Below are positions 10,107-19,205 of a stretch of DNA of 64,000 bases, one piece after another. Source of the stretch: Anniella stebbinsi (Eukaryota > Chordata > Lepidosauria > Squamata > Anniellidae); assembly GCA_029215795.1 (NCBI GenBank), contig JARDYH010000001.1:10652001-10716000 (forward strand), written 5' to 3'. Numbering within the stretch: the stretch's first letter is position 1; every line of letters begins with the position of its first letter. The translations under genes were made by a program, and so were the position numbers. Under the pieces are notes generated by a model that saw only the letters and a program-made list of their open reading frames with translations, had not been told where the DNA came from and did no database searches.

Positions 10107-13100
10107 TTATCCTTCATCCTCTTTCCAAAATTTTAATGATTCTTTTGAAGGCAATTGTCCCTTCCCCGATCTTAAAACGTAATTCAAAAGGGGCGTCCAT
10201 ATTTCCCCAAAATCACTCTTCCTGGACATTCCCCTCTTTATTTTCATTTTACACGTCAACATATCATTCAAAGCTAAATCCCAAATTTCTTTATACCACT
10301 CTTCTATTGTATAACTTCGTTGCCCTTTCCAATTTTTAGCAATCAGTATTCTAACAGGTGCCAGGAGGTTGTTTACCAATTCTTTATTTATTACATCCTT
10401 ATTCCTACTATCCCATATTGCTAGTAGAGCTAGCTTCGGGTTTAATTCCAACCTACTTCCAATTATATCACTTATTTCTTTACCAACCCTTACCCAAAAT
10501 TTTTGTACTTGTTCACAGCTCCACCACATATGAAAATATGTCCCAACCTCCTGACACCCCCTCCAACAATTCTTGGGCAATTTTTTATCAATCTGGTGAA
10601 ATCTAACAGGTGTTAAATACCATCTCCAAACTGTCTTATAATAATTCTCCTTAATTCTAATCGACAATACCTTTAACATTCTTCCATTCCAAATCCTCCC
10701 CCAATTATCTTCATTAATTTTCCCCCTTATATCTTCTTCCCAAGCCTCTTTTATAACCTTAAGTGAGTCCTGAAATTCTTCCTCTATTAATATTTTATAT
10801 ATCTCACTAGTGAGTCCTTTCTTAGCTCTAGCTTCTTCTTTATCCCACGATTGTTCGATTAAATCTTCAAATCTAGTATTGTTTCTACATTCCTTATTCT
10901 TTGTGGTCCAATCCTGTGTCCATTTTAACAGTTGCAAACACTTGAACCACGCTAGCTTTTGTCCTTTAAATAAGTTTTTAATATGCTCACTATCCTTCAT
11001 CTTTTCCATCCAATTCCTTAATTTAATAATATCTAGTTCTTTCAGACTCCCTTCTATCTCTGATTTTAATACACTTGGGAAGTTACCCACTACTACAACT
11101 GGGGCAAGCGGAGACTCCCCTGGTATCAACTTCCCTCTATACTTCTCCCAGATCATTAATATATTTTCCAACAATGGGTTGTCCAGTACTTTCAATTCTT
11201 TCTTTTGCATTTTAGTAAAAAATATATTTCGTAATTTATACTCCACCTTTACTGTTTGCGATTCTAACCATTCCATGTCTTGTTCCCCTAAAATAGCATG
11301 AATAACATATCTTAACTGATTAGCAATATAATAATTTTTAATATTTGGAAGTCCTAGACCTCCTTTCTTTTGAGCCTTATACCATAACCCCTTATTTATC
11401 CTAGCTCTTTTATCCCCATTACAATAAGCATTAATCATATTTTGCCAACTTTTAATCTCAGCTGCTGATATTCTAATAGGTAACATTCTAAACAAAAAAT
11501 TAATCTTAGGTAATATATTCATTTTAATAACTGCTATTCTACCAAACCAAGAATGTTTTAATTTTCTATATATCTGTAACTTCTCCCCTACCTCTTTTCT
11601 TAACCTTACTAAATTAAGTTCCTCTAGTCTATTTAATTCTCTATCTATATTAACTCCTAAATATCGTATTATGTTTTTATATCCTAATCCTAAATTAGCT
11701 TTACATTTCTCCATCTCTTCCTTGTTATAATTATACAACATCATTTCTGACTTTCCCCAATTAACTTGTAATCCTGTAATTTCCCCAAATTCTCTCAGAT
11801 GTTTCTGAATCAAATCCCCGCTTTCTAGGGGATCTTCTAATGTCAGCAACGTATCATCCGCAAACATATTTACTTTAATCTTATCATTACTACCTATCCC
11901 CTTTAATCTATCATCTTCCCTAATTACATTTGCTAAAATTTCTATAACTACTGCAAATAAAATCGGCGAAAGTGGACATCCTTGCCTAGTTCCTCGAGCT
12001 AGATTTATTTGTTGCGTTAACCCATCATTAACCATTATTTCCGCTTTATTATTTTTATACATCTGATTAATCACTCCCATAAATTTATTTCCAAACCCAA
12101 ACGTTTTTATTATTATTTTTAACGCTGGCCATTCCACGCAATCAAAGGCTTTGAAAATATCCAGAGCTACTAATCCTGCTTTTAACTTTCTTCTTTTTAT
12201 AATATTTATTGTATTTATAACCCTCCCAATTAAATTTGGCATTTTCCTACCAACAATAAATCCACATTGATCATTTTTTATATATTTAAAAATAAATGAA
12301 CCCATTCTTTTAGCCATTATTGCTGAAAATATTTTTGCATCCTGATTTATTAAAGATATTGGTCTATAAGATGCTGGATCCGTCATATCCTTGCCTGGCT
12401 TCTGTATTAGAATAACCATGGACTGATCCCAAGATGGCGGGGTCCCTCCTCCTTCTATTATATCATTATATAATTTTAATAATCTAGGTATTAAAATATC
12501 CTTAAATATTTTATAAAATTCCGGCCCCAGTCCATCAATCCCCGGAGACTTACCTCCTTTTAGTTTTGCAATAATTCCCTCAATTTCTTTCTCAGTAACC
12601 AAGGCTTCCATACTCTCTTTATCTTGATCATCCAGTCTTATTTTCCAATTTCTTTCTACATATTCCTGTATCTTATCATTTGTAACCGCCTCTGATGCAT
12701 ATAATTCTTTATAAAATTCCTGAAAAATTTTTAATTTATCTTTCATTAAATTGCATCTATTCCCTAATTTATCTCTAATTGTCCCTATCATATTCTTAGC
12801 CTTCTCTGACCGCGTGGATCTAGCCAGCATTTTGGAATTTCTATTATTATATTCAAAAAAATCTCTCTTTAAATACAACAAGTTCTTCTGAACCTGTTCT
12901 AATTCTTCTGTCTCCAATTCCTTTTTCTTAGCTTGAATTAAGGCATATAACCGCTTATCTTTAGTCTCTCTTAATCTCTCCTCTAGTCTCCTTATCTCTT
13001 CTTCAACGTTTTTATTTCGTACTTCCTGTTGCTTTTTAAGTGTGGACATTTCCCTAATACACATCCCTCTTATTACTGCTTTCATTGTATCCCATAATAA

Positions 13101-13952
13101 TCCTTGCGCATTAACTCCTTTTTCATTTATCTGCCATATTTCCTGTACTTCCTTTTTTAATTTCTCTACTATATTTTTATTTTTAAAAATTCTTCCATCC
13201 ATTCTCCATCTCTTTGCTTGTTTATAATCCTTCTTCATCTTCATCTCCATCAACATTAATGCATGGTCAGTGATCTTTATTACTCCTATATCGCAATCTA
13301 TTAAATTTGATAGCATATTCTTTGATATAAATATGTAATCAATCCTTGAATAACTCTTAAATCTAGGTGAGTAAAAGGTATATTTCCTCTCTTCTCCTTT
13401 TAATACTCTCCATACATCCATTAATTCTTTCCCCTCCATTAATTTAGCTAATTCCGTCTTCCCCCCACCTCTAGCATCTCTAATAATATTATCCCTATCT
13501 TTCCCTTTATGAATTACCATATTAAAATCTCCTGCCATCACAATATTTTTGTTCCCTAAATCTCCCCCCATATCAAACACTTCTTTAAAGAATTCCATTT
13601 GATTCCCATTTGGAGCATAGACATTAATCAACACAAATTCTTCCCCTTCCATCGTACAGTAAATTATAAGGATCCTTCCATTCTTATCTTTCTTTACACT
13701 TTGAATGTCAATACCACATTTCTTCGAAATTATGGTTGCCACACCTCTCGCTTTAGAAGTACCACATGACTTTTCATACACTCCTATTTCCCTCATTCGC
13801 AACTCATTAACCCCCTCCTTTATCTGATGAGTTTCCTGCAAGAAGATTATATCAATTTTTTCCCTTTTCAACATTGTTTCAATTCTTCGTCTTTTAACCA
13901 CCGTTCCTAGCCCCTTAACATTTAGAGTTGCCCATCGCAATTTATTTTCCAT
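10107..13952 (-). CDS. L1 ORF2p: APE endonuclease / reverse transcriptase
   Basis: A 1281-aa protein, close to the about 1275 aa of mammalian L1 ORF2p. It nicks target DNA and reverse-transcribes the L1 RNA from the nick. Endonuclease, about residues 1-235: the expected catalytic and metal-binding positions are visible as N11 (TLNVKGL), E40 (LQETH), Y112 (VYAPNG), D142/N144 (GDFN), D in SRIDYIF, and D/H in ITDHAL. Reverse transcriptase, about residues 450-770: KSPGIDGLGPEFY near 468, YRPISLIN, ALDIFKAFD, GTRQGCPLSPILF near 651 and the catalytic FADD at about 697-700. A C-terminal Cys-rich motif (CX3CX7HX4C) lies at C1129, C1133, H1141 and C1146, exactly the L1 spacing. The ORF is uninterrupted. 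The start is the first ATG after a stop, and translation probably follows ORF1 on the same RNA. Confidence 0.96.
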   Translation of the reverse strand: MENKLRWATLNVKGLGTVVKRRRIETMLKREKIDIIFLQETHQIKEGVNELRMREIGVYEKSCGTSKARGVATIISKKCGIDIQSVKKDKNGRILIIYCTMEGEEFVLINVYAPNGNQMEFFKEVFDMGGDLGNKNIVMAGDFNMVIHKGKDRDNIIRDARGGGKTELAKLMEGKELMDVWRVLKGEERKYTFYSPRFKSYSRIDYIFISKNMLSNLIDCDIGVIKITDHALMLMEMKMKKDYKQAKRWRMDGRIFKNKNIVEKLKKEVQEIWQINEKGVNAQGLLWDTMKAVIRGMCIREMSTLKKQQEVRNKNVEEEIRRLEERLRETKDKRLYALIQAKKKELETEELEQVQKNLLYLKRDFFEYNNRNSKMLARSTRSEKAKNMIGTIRDKLGNRCNLMKDKLKIFQEFYKELYASEAVTNDKIQEYVERNWKIRLDDQDKESMEALVTEKEIEGIIAKLKGGKSPGIDGLGPEFYKIFKDILIPRLLKLYNDIIEGGGTPPSWDQSMVILIQKPGKDMTDPASYRPISLINQDAKIFSAIMAKRMGSFIFKYIKNDQCGFIVGRKMPNLIGRVINTINIIKRRKLKAGLVALDIFKAFDCVEWPALKIIIKTFGFGNKFMGVINQMYKNNKAEIMVNDGLTQQINLARGTRQGCPLSPILFAVVIEILANVIREDDRLKGIGSNDKIKVNMFADDTLLTLEDPLESGDLIQKHLREFGEITGLQVNWGKSEMMLYNYNKEEMEKCKANLGLGYKNIIRYLGVNIDRELNRLEELNLVRLRKEVGEKLQIYRKLKHSWFGRIAVIKMNILPKINFLFRMLPIRISAAEIKSWQNMINAYCNGDKRARINKGLWYKAQKKGGLGLPNIKNYYIANQLRYVIHAILGEQDMEWLESQTVKVEYKLRNIFFTKMQKKELKVLDNPLLENILMIWEKYRGKLIPGESPLAPVVVVGNFPSVLKSEIEGSLKELDIIKLRNWMEKMKDSEHIKNLFKGQKLAWFKCLQLLKWTQDWTTKNKECRNNTRFEDLIEQSWDKEEARAKKGLTSEIYKILIEEEFQDSLKVIKEAWEEDIRGKINEDNWGRIWNGRMLKVLSIRIKENYYKTVWRWYLTPVRFHQIDKKLPKNCWRGCQEVGTYFHMWWSCEQVQKFWVRVGKEISDIIGSRLELNPKLALLAIWDSRNKDVINKELVNNLLAPVRILIAKNWKGQRSYTIEEWYKEIWDLALNDMLTCKMKIKRGMSRKSDFGEIWTPLLNYVLRSGKGQLPSKESLKFWKEDEG

Positions 13953-14225
13953 CTCTTAATTTCAACCATATATATACATTGATCTCGGTCGGTGAACCCC
14001 CTACCCCCCTTCCCCTCCCTCCCCCCCCACAGACCCTCAGTATCCCCCCCCACCCCCCCTCCCTTCCCTCCCCCTACACTTACCCTCATTTTACCCCCCT
14101 GCTCACCAGACCTCTGGGCACTGGTCCCAATTATTTTAGAACTCTTCAGGGGGGGGGAACCCGGCCCAACCCTCAGAGCAAAGTCCGAACCTCCACTCCT
14201 TTACCCTTTCCCCACTAATCCCATT
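13953..14225 (-). other. G-rich spacer between L1 ORF1 and ORF2
   Basis: A 273-bp non-coding spacer. On the coding strand it holds many runs of 4 to 9 G separated by short loops (plus-strand C runs at about 14000-14110), then a short AT-rich stretch just before the ORF2 ATG. It is probably prone to G-quadruplex formation. Confidence 0.8.
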
Positions 14226-15218
14226 TCATTGACTAGACCCTCCAACCGCTCCTTCTTCTTGGACTACTTCTCCCGGGTCGTTGGGATCGATTATGCCCAA
14301 CTTCTCCAACAGCTGAATTCCTTGCTCACACGATGTTATTCTTTCTTGCTTCCCACACCAAGCAAATCTCAGAAATACTGGATATCCCCAATTGTACGTT
14401 ATCGATTTCTTCCTCAATGCTGCTGTGCATATCTTGACACTCTTCCTCCACTGGATGGTCTGCGGGGAAAGATCCTGAAAAATCTCAATTGCTGTTGCTT
14501 GAATCATTGGTTGAGGTTGTTTCCTGATTGCTTGCATCAATTTTTCTTTTTTATAATAATTTGCAAATTTAACAATTATGTCTCTTGGAAGCACTCCTCT
14601 TCCTTTGAAACCAACTCGATGCACCCGTTCAAGATCCTCTTCCTCCCAGACCCCCTCCGGAAATTGTGTTTTCAACCACGACAGAATTGTATCTCTTAAA
14701 TCTTTTAAATTCTCTCTTTCTTGTTCCGGGTATTTTCTTATGCGCAGATTTGCTCGTCTGTCCCGATCCTCCATCGCGATAATGCGTTGTTCATGTTGAG
14801 AAAGTTGGTCCTCATGCTTCTTGCAAGTTTCAGCCAGTGCTCTTGTGTCTGACTGCAGCACTCCAACATCCTTCACCACTTGAGTTAAGCCCTCCATCAG
14901 TTCCTCTTGCGTGTCTTTAATGCGCTTGGCCAAGCGCCCTTCAAGCCCAACAAGCATTTTATTTATATCCACCTTTAACTCGTCCATTGGGTCTGGCTGC
15001 CCTCCTCTGGTAGTCTTTGGAATTACAACCGGGTCTACAGTTGGTATTTTTACTGGAGACTTTTTTGCTGTCTTCTTATCTGGAATGTCTGGCATGTTTT
15101 GCTCCTCCAGATGCGTCAATCTCTGCCAGGTACGATCCGAACCTCGCTCTTTTGAGGATCTTACCCAGGCTGGGGTGGGAGCAGAAGATTTCTTCTGTCG
15201 TCCCTCCTTCTTTCTCAT
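14226..15218 (-). CDS. L1 ORF1p: RNA-binding chaperone
   Basis: A 330-aa basic protein, similar in length to mammalian L1 ORF1p (about 338 aa). In that family it trimerises, coats L1 RNA and acts as a nucleic-acid chaperone in the cytoplasmic RNP. The N-terminus is Lys/Arg/Ser rich (MRKKEGRQKK) and probably disordered. A heptad-rich stretch at about residues 75-155 (for example LEGRLAKRIKDTQEEL) should form the coiled coil. It is followed by an RRM-like part starting at RRANLRIRKYPE. Family members usually have a similar NLRI-G-PE string; here it reads RKYPE. The C-terminal domain contains FQDLSP and a YPVFLRF-type end. The first 40 codons lie in the repeated unit of the 5' UTR, so this N-terminus may be young. 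The stop is 273 bp upstream of the ORF2 start. Confidence 0.93.
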   Translation of the reverse strand: MRKKEGRQKKSSAPTPAWVRSSKERGSDRTWQRLTHLEEQNMPDIPDKKTAKKSPVKIPTVDPVVIPKTTRGGQPDPMDELKVDINKMLVGLEGRLAKRIKDTQEELMEGLTQVVKDVGVLQSDTRALAETCKKHEDQLSQHEQRIIAMEDRDRRANLRIRKYPEQERENLKDLRDTILSWLKTQFPEGVWEEEDLERVHRVGFKGRGVLPRDIIVKFANYYKKEKLMQAIRKQPQPMIQATAIEIFQDLSPQTIQWRKSVKICTAALRKKSITYNWGYPVFLRFAWCGKQERITSCEQGIQLLEKLGIIDPNDPGEVVQEEGAVGGSSQ

Positions 15219-15880
15219 GAATTATCCCCCACCCTGTCTGCTTGTTCCTCTTGTTTACGTCAGACTGGATTACAAGTTCACTGGGGATTGACTTTAATCA
15301 TCTTCTCAATAATCAGTTTTATTTCCAACAGTCTCTCCCCCAGTAACCTACTCAGCCAGTCTACCTTAAATCCTCATTTATAAGTCCATAAATCGCCTCC
15401 AATATGGCCGCTTCACTTTCGTTTCTCCTTCAAAAGCTGACAACTCTTGCAACCCCTCCTCTGTCCCTCCAGAGATCAATCAGTTCCAGAGACAATAACA
15501 GACTTTCTTTTAACAAGTTTAACCCAGGCTGGAGTGGGAATAAAGCTTCTTATAACAACACTCCTTGTTGCTCGTAAATTATCCCCTCCCTCCGTCCGTC
15601 TGGGTTCTCCTTTTCTTTTTTTTTTTTTTTTTTTGCCACAGCCAGACAGCCTAAACTGCCAGTTTACTGGAGCTTACTCATCCAAAACTCTCCCCCAGTA
15701 AACTAATCAAGTAGTCTTCCTTGTATCATTCGTAAAAGTCAATAAATTACCTCACCGACGTCTTCCTTCTTTGTTGTTAGCTCGAAGCGTCTGATTTCAC
15801 TTTAACAACCATCAAGCTCTGTCGCTTTTCAGCTCCCGGTCAGATAATTAATCACTTCCAGCCTTACCCTATCACCGTAA
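15164..15880 (-). repeat. Two diverged ~360-bp tandem units in L1 5' end
   Basis: Two ordered series of matching blocks are offset by about 359-385 bp. cccaggctgg-gtggga is at 15164 and 15523; the aattatccccnccct block follows each; ctctcccccagtaa-cta is in both; agtc-ataaat is in both; a ttcacttt block is at about 15412 and 15795; and atnaatcanttccag is at about 15475 and 15848. Unit 1 runs into the ORF1 start, so it also encodes roughly the first 20 residues of ORF1p. This resembles the tandem monomers of mouse L1 promoters in logic, not in sequence. Confidence 0.75.
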
Positions 15881-15997
15881 CATGTCTTTATGCCTCTCTT
15901 GAAACTCTTCCGTAAGGAATTAGTGCTTAATTCAAAGCTTTCATAAGGAGCAACGAGGATCTACGACTTCACCCCGTCGCGTTCATAGCCACGCCCC
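15219..15997 (-). promoter_or_regulatory. L1 5' UTR with internal promoter candidates
   Basis: The 779 bp upstream of ORF1. L1 5' UTRs carry an internal promoter. Motifs visible on the coding strand: a GC/CACCC (KLF/Sp1-like) box ggggcgtggc at the very 5' end (15997-15988), a gacgtc core at 15757-15762, a CRE-like tgacgtaa at 15262-15255 about 40 bp before the ORF1 ATG, and a YY1-like cggccatatt at 15410-15401. A coding-strand A run (plus-strand T run, about 15615-15632) lies inside. The region is a diverged tandem duplication (see separate entry). Motif calls are by eye, and no transcription start is proven. Confidence 0.6.
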
Positions 15998-16013
15998 GCA
16001 AATGAGAAGACTT
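15998..16013. repeat. L1 target-site duplication, 5' side
   Basis: gcaaatgagaagactt, identical to the copy at 9952-9967. It fixes the 5' boundary of the L1 at 15997. Confidence 0.95.
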
Positions 16014-17126
16014 GACCCCTCCATTCCTCAGGTGTGGGTCAAAGAATGTCTTGCCTTGGTTCTATTACCTTTCAATTAAAGGGAAAAAATAACCTCAATG
16101 TGAAATTCAACATCTGAAAAGCACTCCAATTCTCAATGGGGACCAGCATCTTCTCTGTATAAAACCTCCGAGTTAACATTTTGACTAACGCGTTTTTTAA
16201 AAAACAACACACGCAACTCCAAAATCAGTTGGCTGAATAGAGAGAATGCCAGCGGGAGACAAAATGTGACGTGAATCACGTTTTAATTTAACTTTTGTTT
16301 TGGTTTTTTTGGTTTTCTGCTATACCCAATGGTTCGTCACTGAAATCTACTCGTAAGATTGCCTGACAATGAAATGGGAAGAAAATACACGCACACACAC
16401 ACACACACACACACTACAGACAAGACACTGTTCATTGATTATTTATGATACAGTTCAGGGCTTTAACTAGTCAATAGGCCTCTAAAAACCTCCCCAAAGA
16501 GCAAAATACTGAAAAACTTATGAACTCAGATCACGATCGCAAAGCAGTGGTATTACATAGTGTCCTGTTTGGTGTCATCCCCAGGTGGGCATGCTGAAGT
16601 GACACAGACAAAGAGGAAATGACATTTATGTGGCTAATTAGACTTCTTCTTCTTCTTTTTTTTTGCCCTCAGGCTTTGCCCAAAAAGAAAAGCTCATCCT
16701 GTTGTCTTAATGACAGTCATACAAAGGCTGCACTCTGATATTAATGGGAAGTAATCACTCCGTTTTTCTGCTCCATAGTTTGCAGAAATAGCCAGCAACT
16801 ACACTGGTACCAATGAAGTGGGAATAAAAGGAGGGGCAAACCACGATTGTTTTCCCATTTGAATGCCAAGATCTGATATTGGAATCTATTATTCCCCCCC
16901 CCCCCCCCAAAAGCATACTTGGGACTTGTGTATATGACACGGGGTACTGAACTTTTCATCGCAATAAGGCAATTTCCATTTCCGGAAAGCACTCGGAAGC
17001 TGCATTCCCAAGGAGGGCGTGGCCAAAGGCAAGAAGGACAAAGCTATAGGCAAAAGGGATGTGACCAAAATGTCAAAAAATCCCAGCATATTTTAGTTTA
17101 AAGCTGTTACTACCAGTGACCAGGTC
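16014..17126. other. Unassigned flank of the L1 insertion
   Basis: AT-rich; a (ca)n tract (listed) and a 16-17 base C run at about 16894-16910. No gene seen. Confidence 0.4.
16388..16414. repeat. (ca)n microsatellite
   Basis: About 13 ca units. Confidence 0.95.
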
Positions 17127-17359
17127 AGGATCTACACTACTGCTATATAGCGGGATTGAAGTGCCCGGACAACTGTTGGTGCCCATCTACACCAAGCAGG
17201 ATATACCCCTATGAAAGCAGTATATGGCATGTGTCATGGGCCCCAACAGTCGTCAGTGCACTTCAATACTGCTATAAAGCAGTAGGGTAGATCCTGCCTC
17301 CATATACCGCTTTCATGCCACTTTCATAGTGGCATATCCTGCTTGGCGTAGATGAGGCC
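17127..17359. mobile_element. Palindromic MITE-like repeat, copy 3
   Basis: aggatctacactactgctata ... gtagatgaggcct with the same internal blocks as copy 1. Confidence 0.75.
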
Positions 17360-18142
17360 TAAGCCTTAGCTGAGGTCTTTCAACCTTTTGCAATATTGGT
17401 CAAGCTCGCACAGTCAGGCCAATACTTCCTTACTCTGCCTCTGAAAAGGACTAGTGCCCAACACATTTTCCAACTTACACGCATGACTTTAAAAAATAAT
17501 AAAAAAATAAATAAGAAGTTTTGCATGTGAAACTTTTTTTTCCTTTTTTTTCTTTTAGCCTTTAATAACATTTCCCCCCTCGGGCGATAAACCCCAGGAA
17601 AGCAAAGCAAAGCACTTGCAATAGAAAAACGGTGACAGAGGTTTAACTCCAGTTTTGTGAGTTGTGACATTATAATTACAGGTAAGGATCTATTGAGGTA
17701 AACACTTCATTTGCGCAACCATCAGCCGTCACAAAGGCACGCTGCAATGCTGACATTTCAGCGCAAGGCATCGGGCTGACAATGGGACTGAGTGACAGCG
17801 AGACTCTCTGCAGCGGAGAACCAGCAGACACGATGCACAATTTGCTTTGAAGCACATGCAAGTCATATGGATTGTCCTCTCTCCTTGCTCTTCGTCTGCC
17901 CTCTAGGGTAAAAAAACCCCAGTAACAAGGGAATTAAACAAGTCAGGCCCGTTGTGTTATCTTTAATTAACCTCTGGATATGAATTGTCACCAGAGGTGT
18001 CTCAGTGAAGACAGGGGACTGGGTCCTATCAGTTTTCATCTGATGAGCAGAACCTAATAGAACATATGAGGAAGGGCTAGAATGTCTTGGCCTTTGCCTA
18101 TCCAGGTAGCTTCTGAGAAAATCCAACAGCCCCAGAGTAAAC
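17360..18142. other. Unassigned
   Basis: 17690-17890 has balanced, repeat-free composition and might be conserved non-coding DNA; no splice-bounded exon evident. Confidence 0.35.
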
Positions 18143-18150
18143 ACATTGTC

Positions 18151-18470
18151 TAGGCTGACCATCTGAAAAGGAGGACAGGGCTCATGTAACTTTAACAGTT
18201 GTAGAGAAAAGGGAATTTCAGCCGGTGTCATTTGTATGCAATTAGTTCCTGGTGAAATTCCCTCTTCATTACAACAGTTAAAGCTGCAGGGGCCCTGCCC
18301 TCTTTTGCATCTGGTCACTCTAGTATAGTGCCTGCAACTTTAAATGTTGTGATGAAGAGGGGATTTCACCAGGTACTAATTGCCTACAAATGACACCGGC
18401 TGAAATTCCCTTTTCTCTACAACTGTTAAAGTTACATGAGCCCTGTCCTCCTTTTCAGATGGTCAGCCTA
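18151..18470 (+). mobile_element. 320-bp palindromic hAT MITE, copy 2
   Basis: Starts taggctgacc, ends ggtcagccta. The perfect 8-bp duplication acattgtc lies at 18143-18150 and 18471-18478. The outer about 25 bp (ccatctgaaaaggaggac) differ from other copies while the interior matches. Confidence 0.92.
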
Positions 18471-18523
18471 ACATTGTCATCTGCTCCTCAATGTATAGTT
18501 GTGGGCAGATTTGACAGATGCTA

Positions 18524-18526
<3 letters not shown>

Positions 18527-18588
<62 letters not shown>

Positions 18589-18597
18589 TCTTTCTCT

Positions 18598-18644
<47 letters not shown>

Positions 18645-18648
18645 ACAC
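18527..18648. repeat. Compound (tc)n(ac)n microsatellite
   Basis: (ct)n with ttt interruptions to about 18597, then (ac)n to 18648, directly followed by a hAT MITE target site. Confidence 0.95.
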
Positions 18649-18654
18649 TACTTT

Positions 18655-18974
18655 TAGGGTGACCAGATAAAATCCAGGTCAGGGCTCATGTAACTTTAAC
18701 AGTTGTAGAGAAAAGGGAATTTCAGCCAGGGTCATTTGTATGCAATTAGTTCCTGGTGAAATTCCCTCTTCATCACAACAGTTAAAGTTGCAGGGGCCCT
18801 GCCTTCTTTTGTATATGGTCACTCTAGTATAGTGCCTGCACCTTTAACTGTTGTGATGAAGAGGGAATTTCACCAGGAACTAATTGCATACAAATGACAC
18901 TGGCTGAAATTCCCTTTTCTCTACAACTGTTAAACTGACATGAGCCCTGACCTGGATTTTATCTGGTCAGCCTA
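18655..18974 (+). mobile_element. 320-bp palindromic hAT MITE, copy 3
   Basis: Starts tagggtgacc, ends ggtcagccta. The perfect 8-bp duplication actacttt lies at 18647-18654 and 18975-18982. It is inserted at the edge of a (ca)n tract. Confidence 0.93.
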
Positions 18975-19117
18975 ACTACTTTGTCAATATAAATTCCCAA
19001 AACAATGAACAGAAATGTTTTAAGAAACAGCAAAATCACAATCATATCTACAATCCCAAGGAGCCCAGAAAACAATCACAAAAATCTGGGAGTATCTGTC
19101 ATTTAGGATTGGGAGAT

Positions 19118-19205
19118 CATGGAATCATAGAATAGTAGAGTTGGATGGGGCCTATAAGGTCATCGAGTCTAACCCCCTGCTCAATGCAGGAATCCACCTT
19201 AAAGC
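19118..19205 (-). mobile_element. CR1 LINE extreme 3' end
   Basis: On the minus strand it reads like the end of the CR1 at 54695-55252: aaggtggattcctgca ... ggttagactcgatgacc ... ccaactctactattctatgattcc. It is a short 5'-truncated copy. Confidence 0.85.

Larger units (their letters stand above)
9966..15997 (-). mobile_element. Full-length L1 LINE with both ORFs intact
   Basis: A complete, about 6.03-kb L1-clade non-LTR retrotransposon on the minus strand. From its 5' end: a 779-bp 5' UTR (15219-15997), ORF1, a 273-bp G-rich spacer, ORF2, a 128-bp 3' UTR and a 13-base A tail (T run at 9966-9978 on the plus strand). The 16-bp sequence gcaaatgagaagactt flanks it at 9952-9967 and 15998-16013. 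This is a perfect target-site duplication, apart from the uncertainty of sharing the last two T with the tail. No frameshift or stop interrupts either ORF. The order, the APE endonuclease, the FADD reverse transcriptase and the C-terminal CCHC motif are all L1 hallmarks. Perfect duplications and open ORFs indicate a recent insertion. Whether it can still transpose is inference. Confidence 0.96.

Noticed and set aside
14226..15291. Plus-strand ORFs opposite L1 ORF1
   Set aside because: Shadows of the real minus-strand ORF1 frame.
18463..18648. Cys/Val and Arg/Glu repeat ORF
   Set aside because: Translation of (ca)n and (ct)n repeats.
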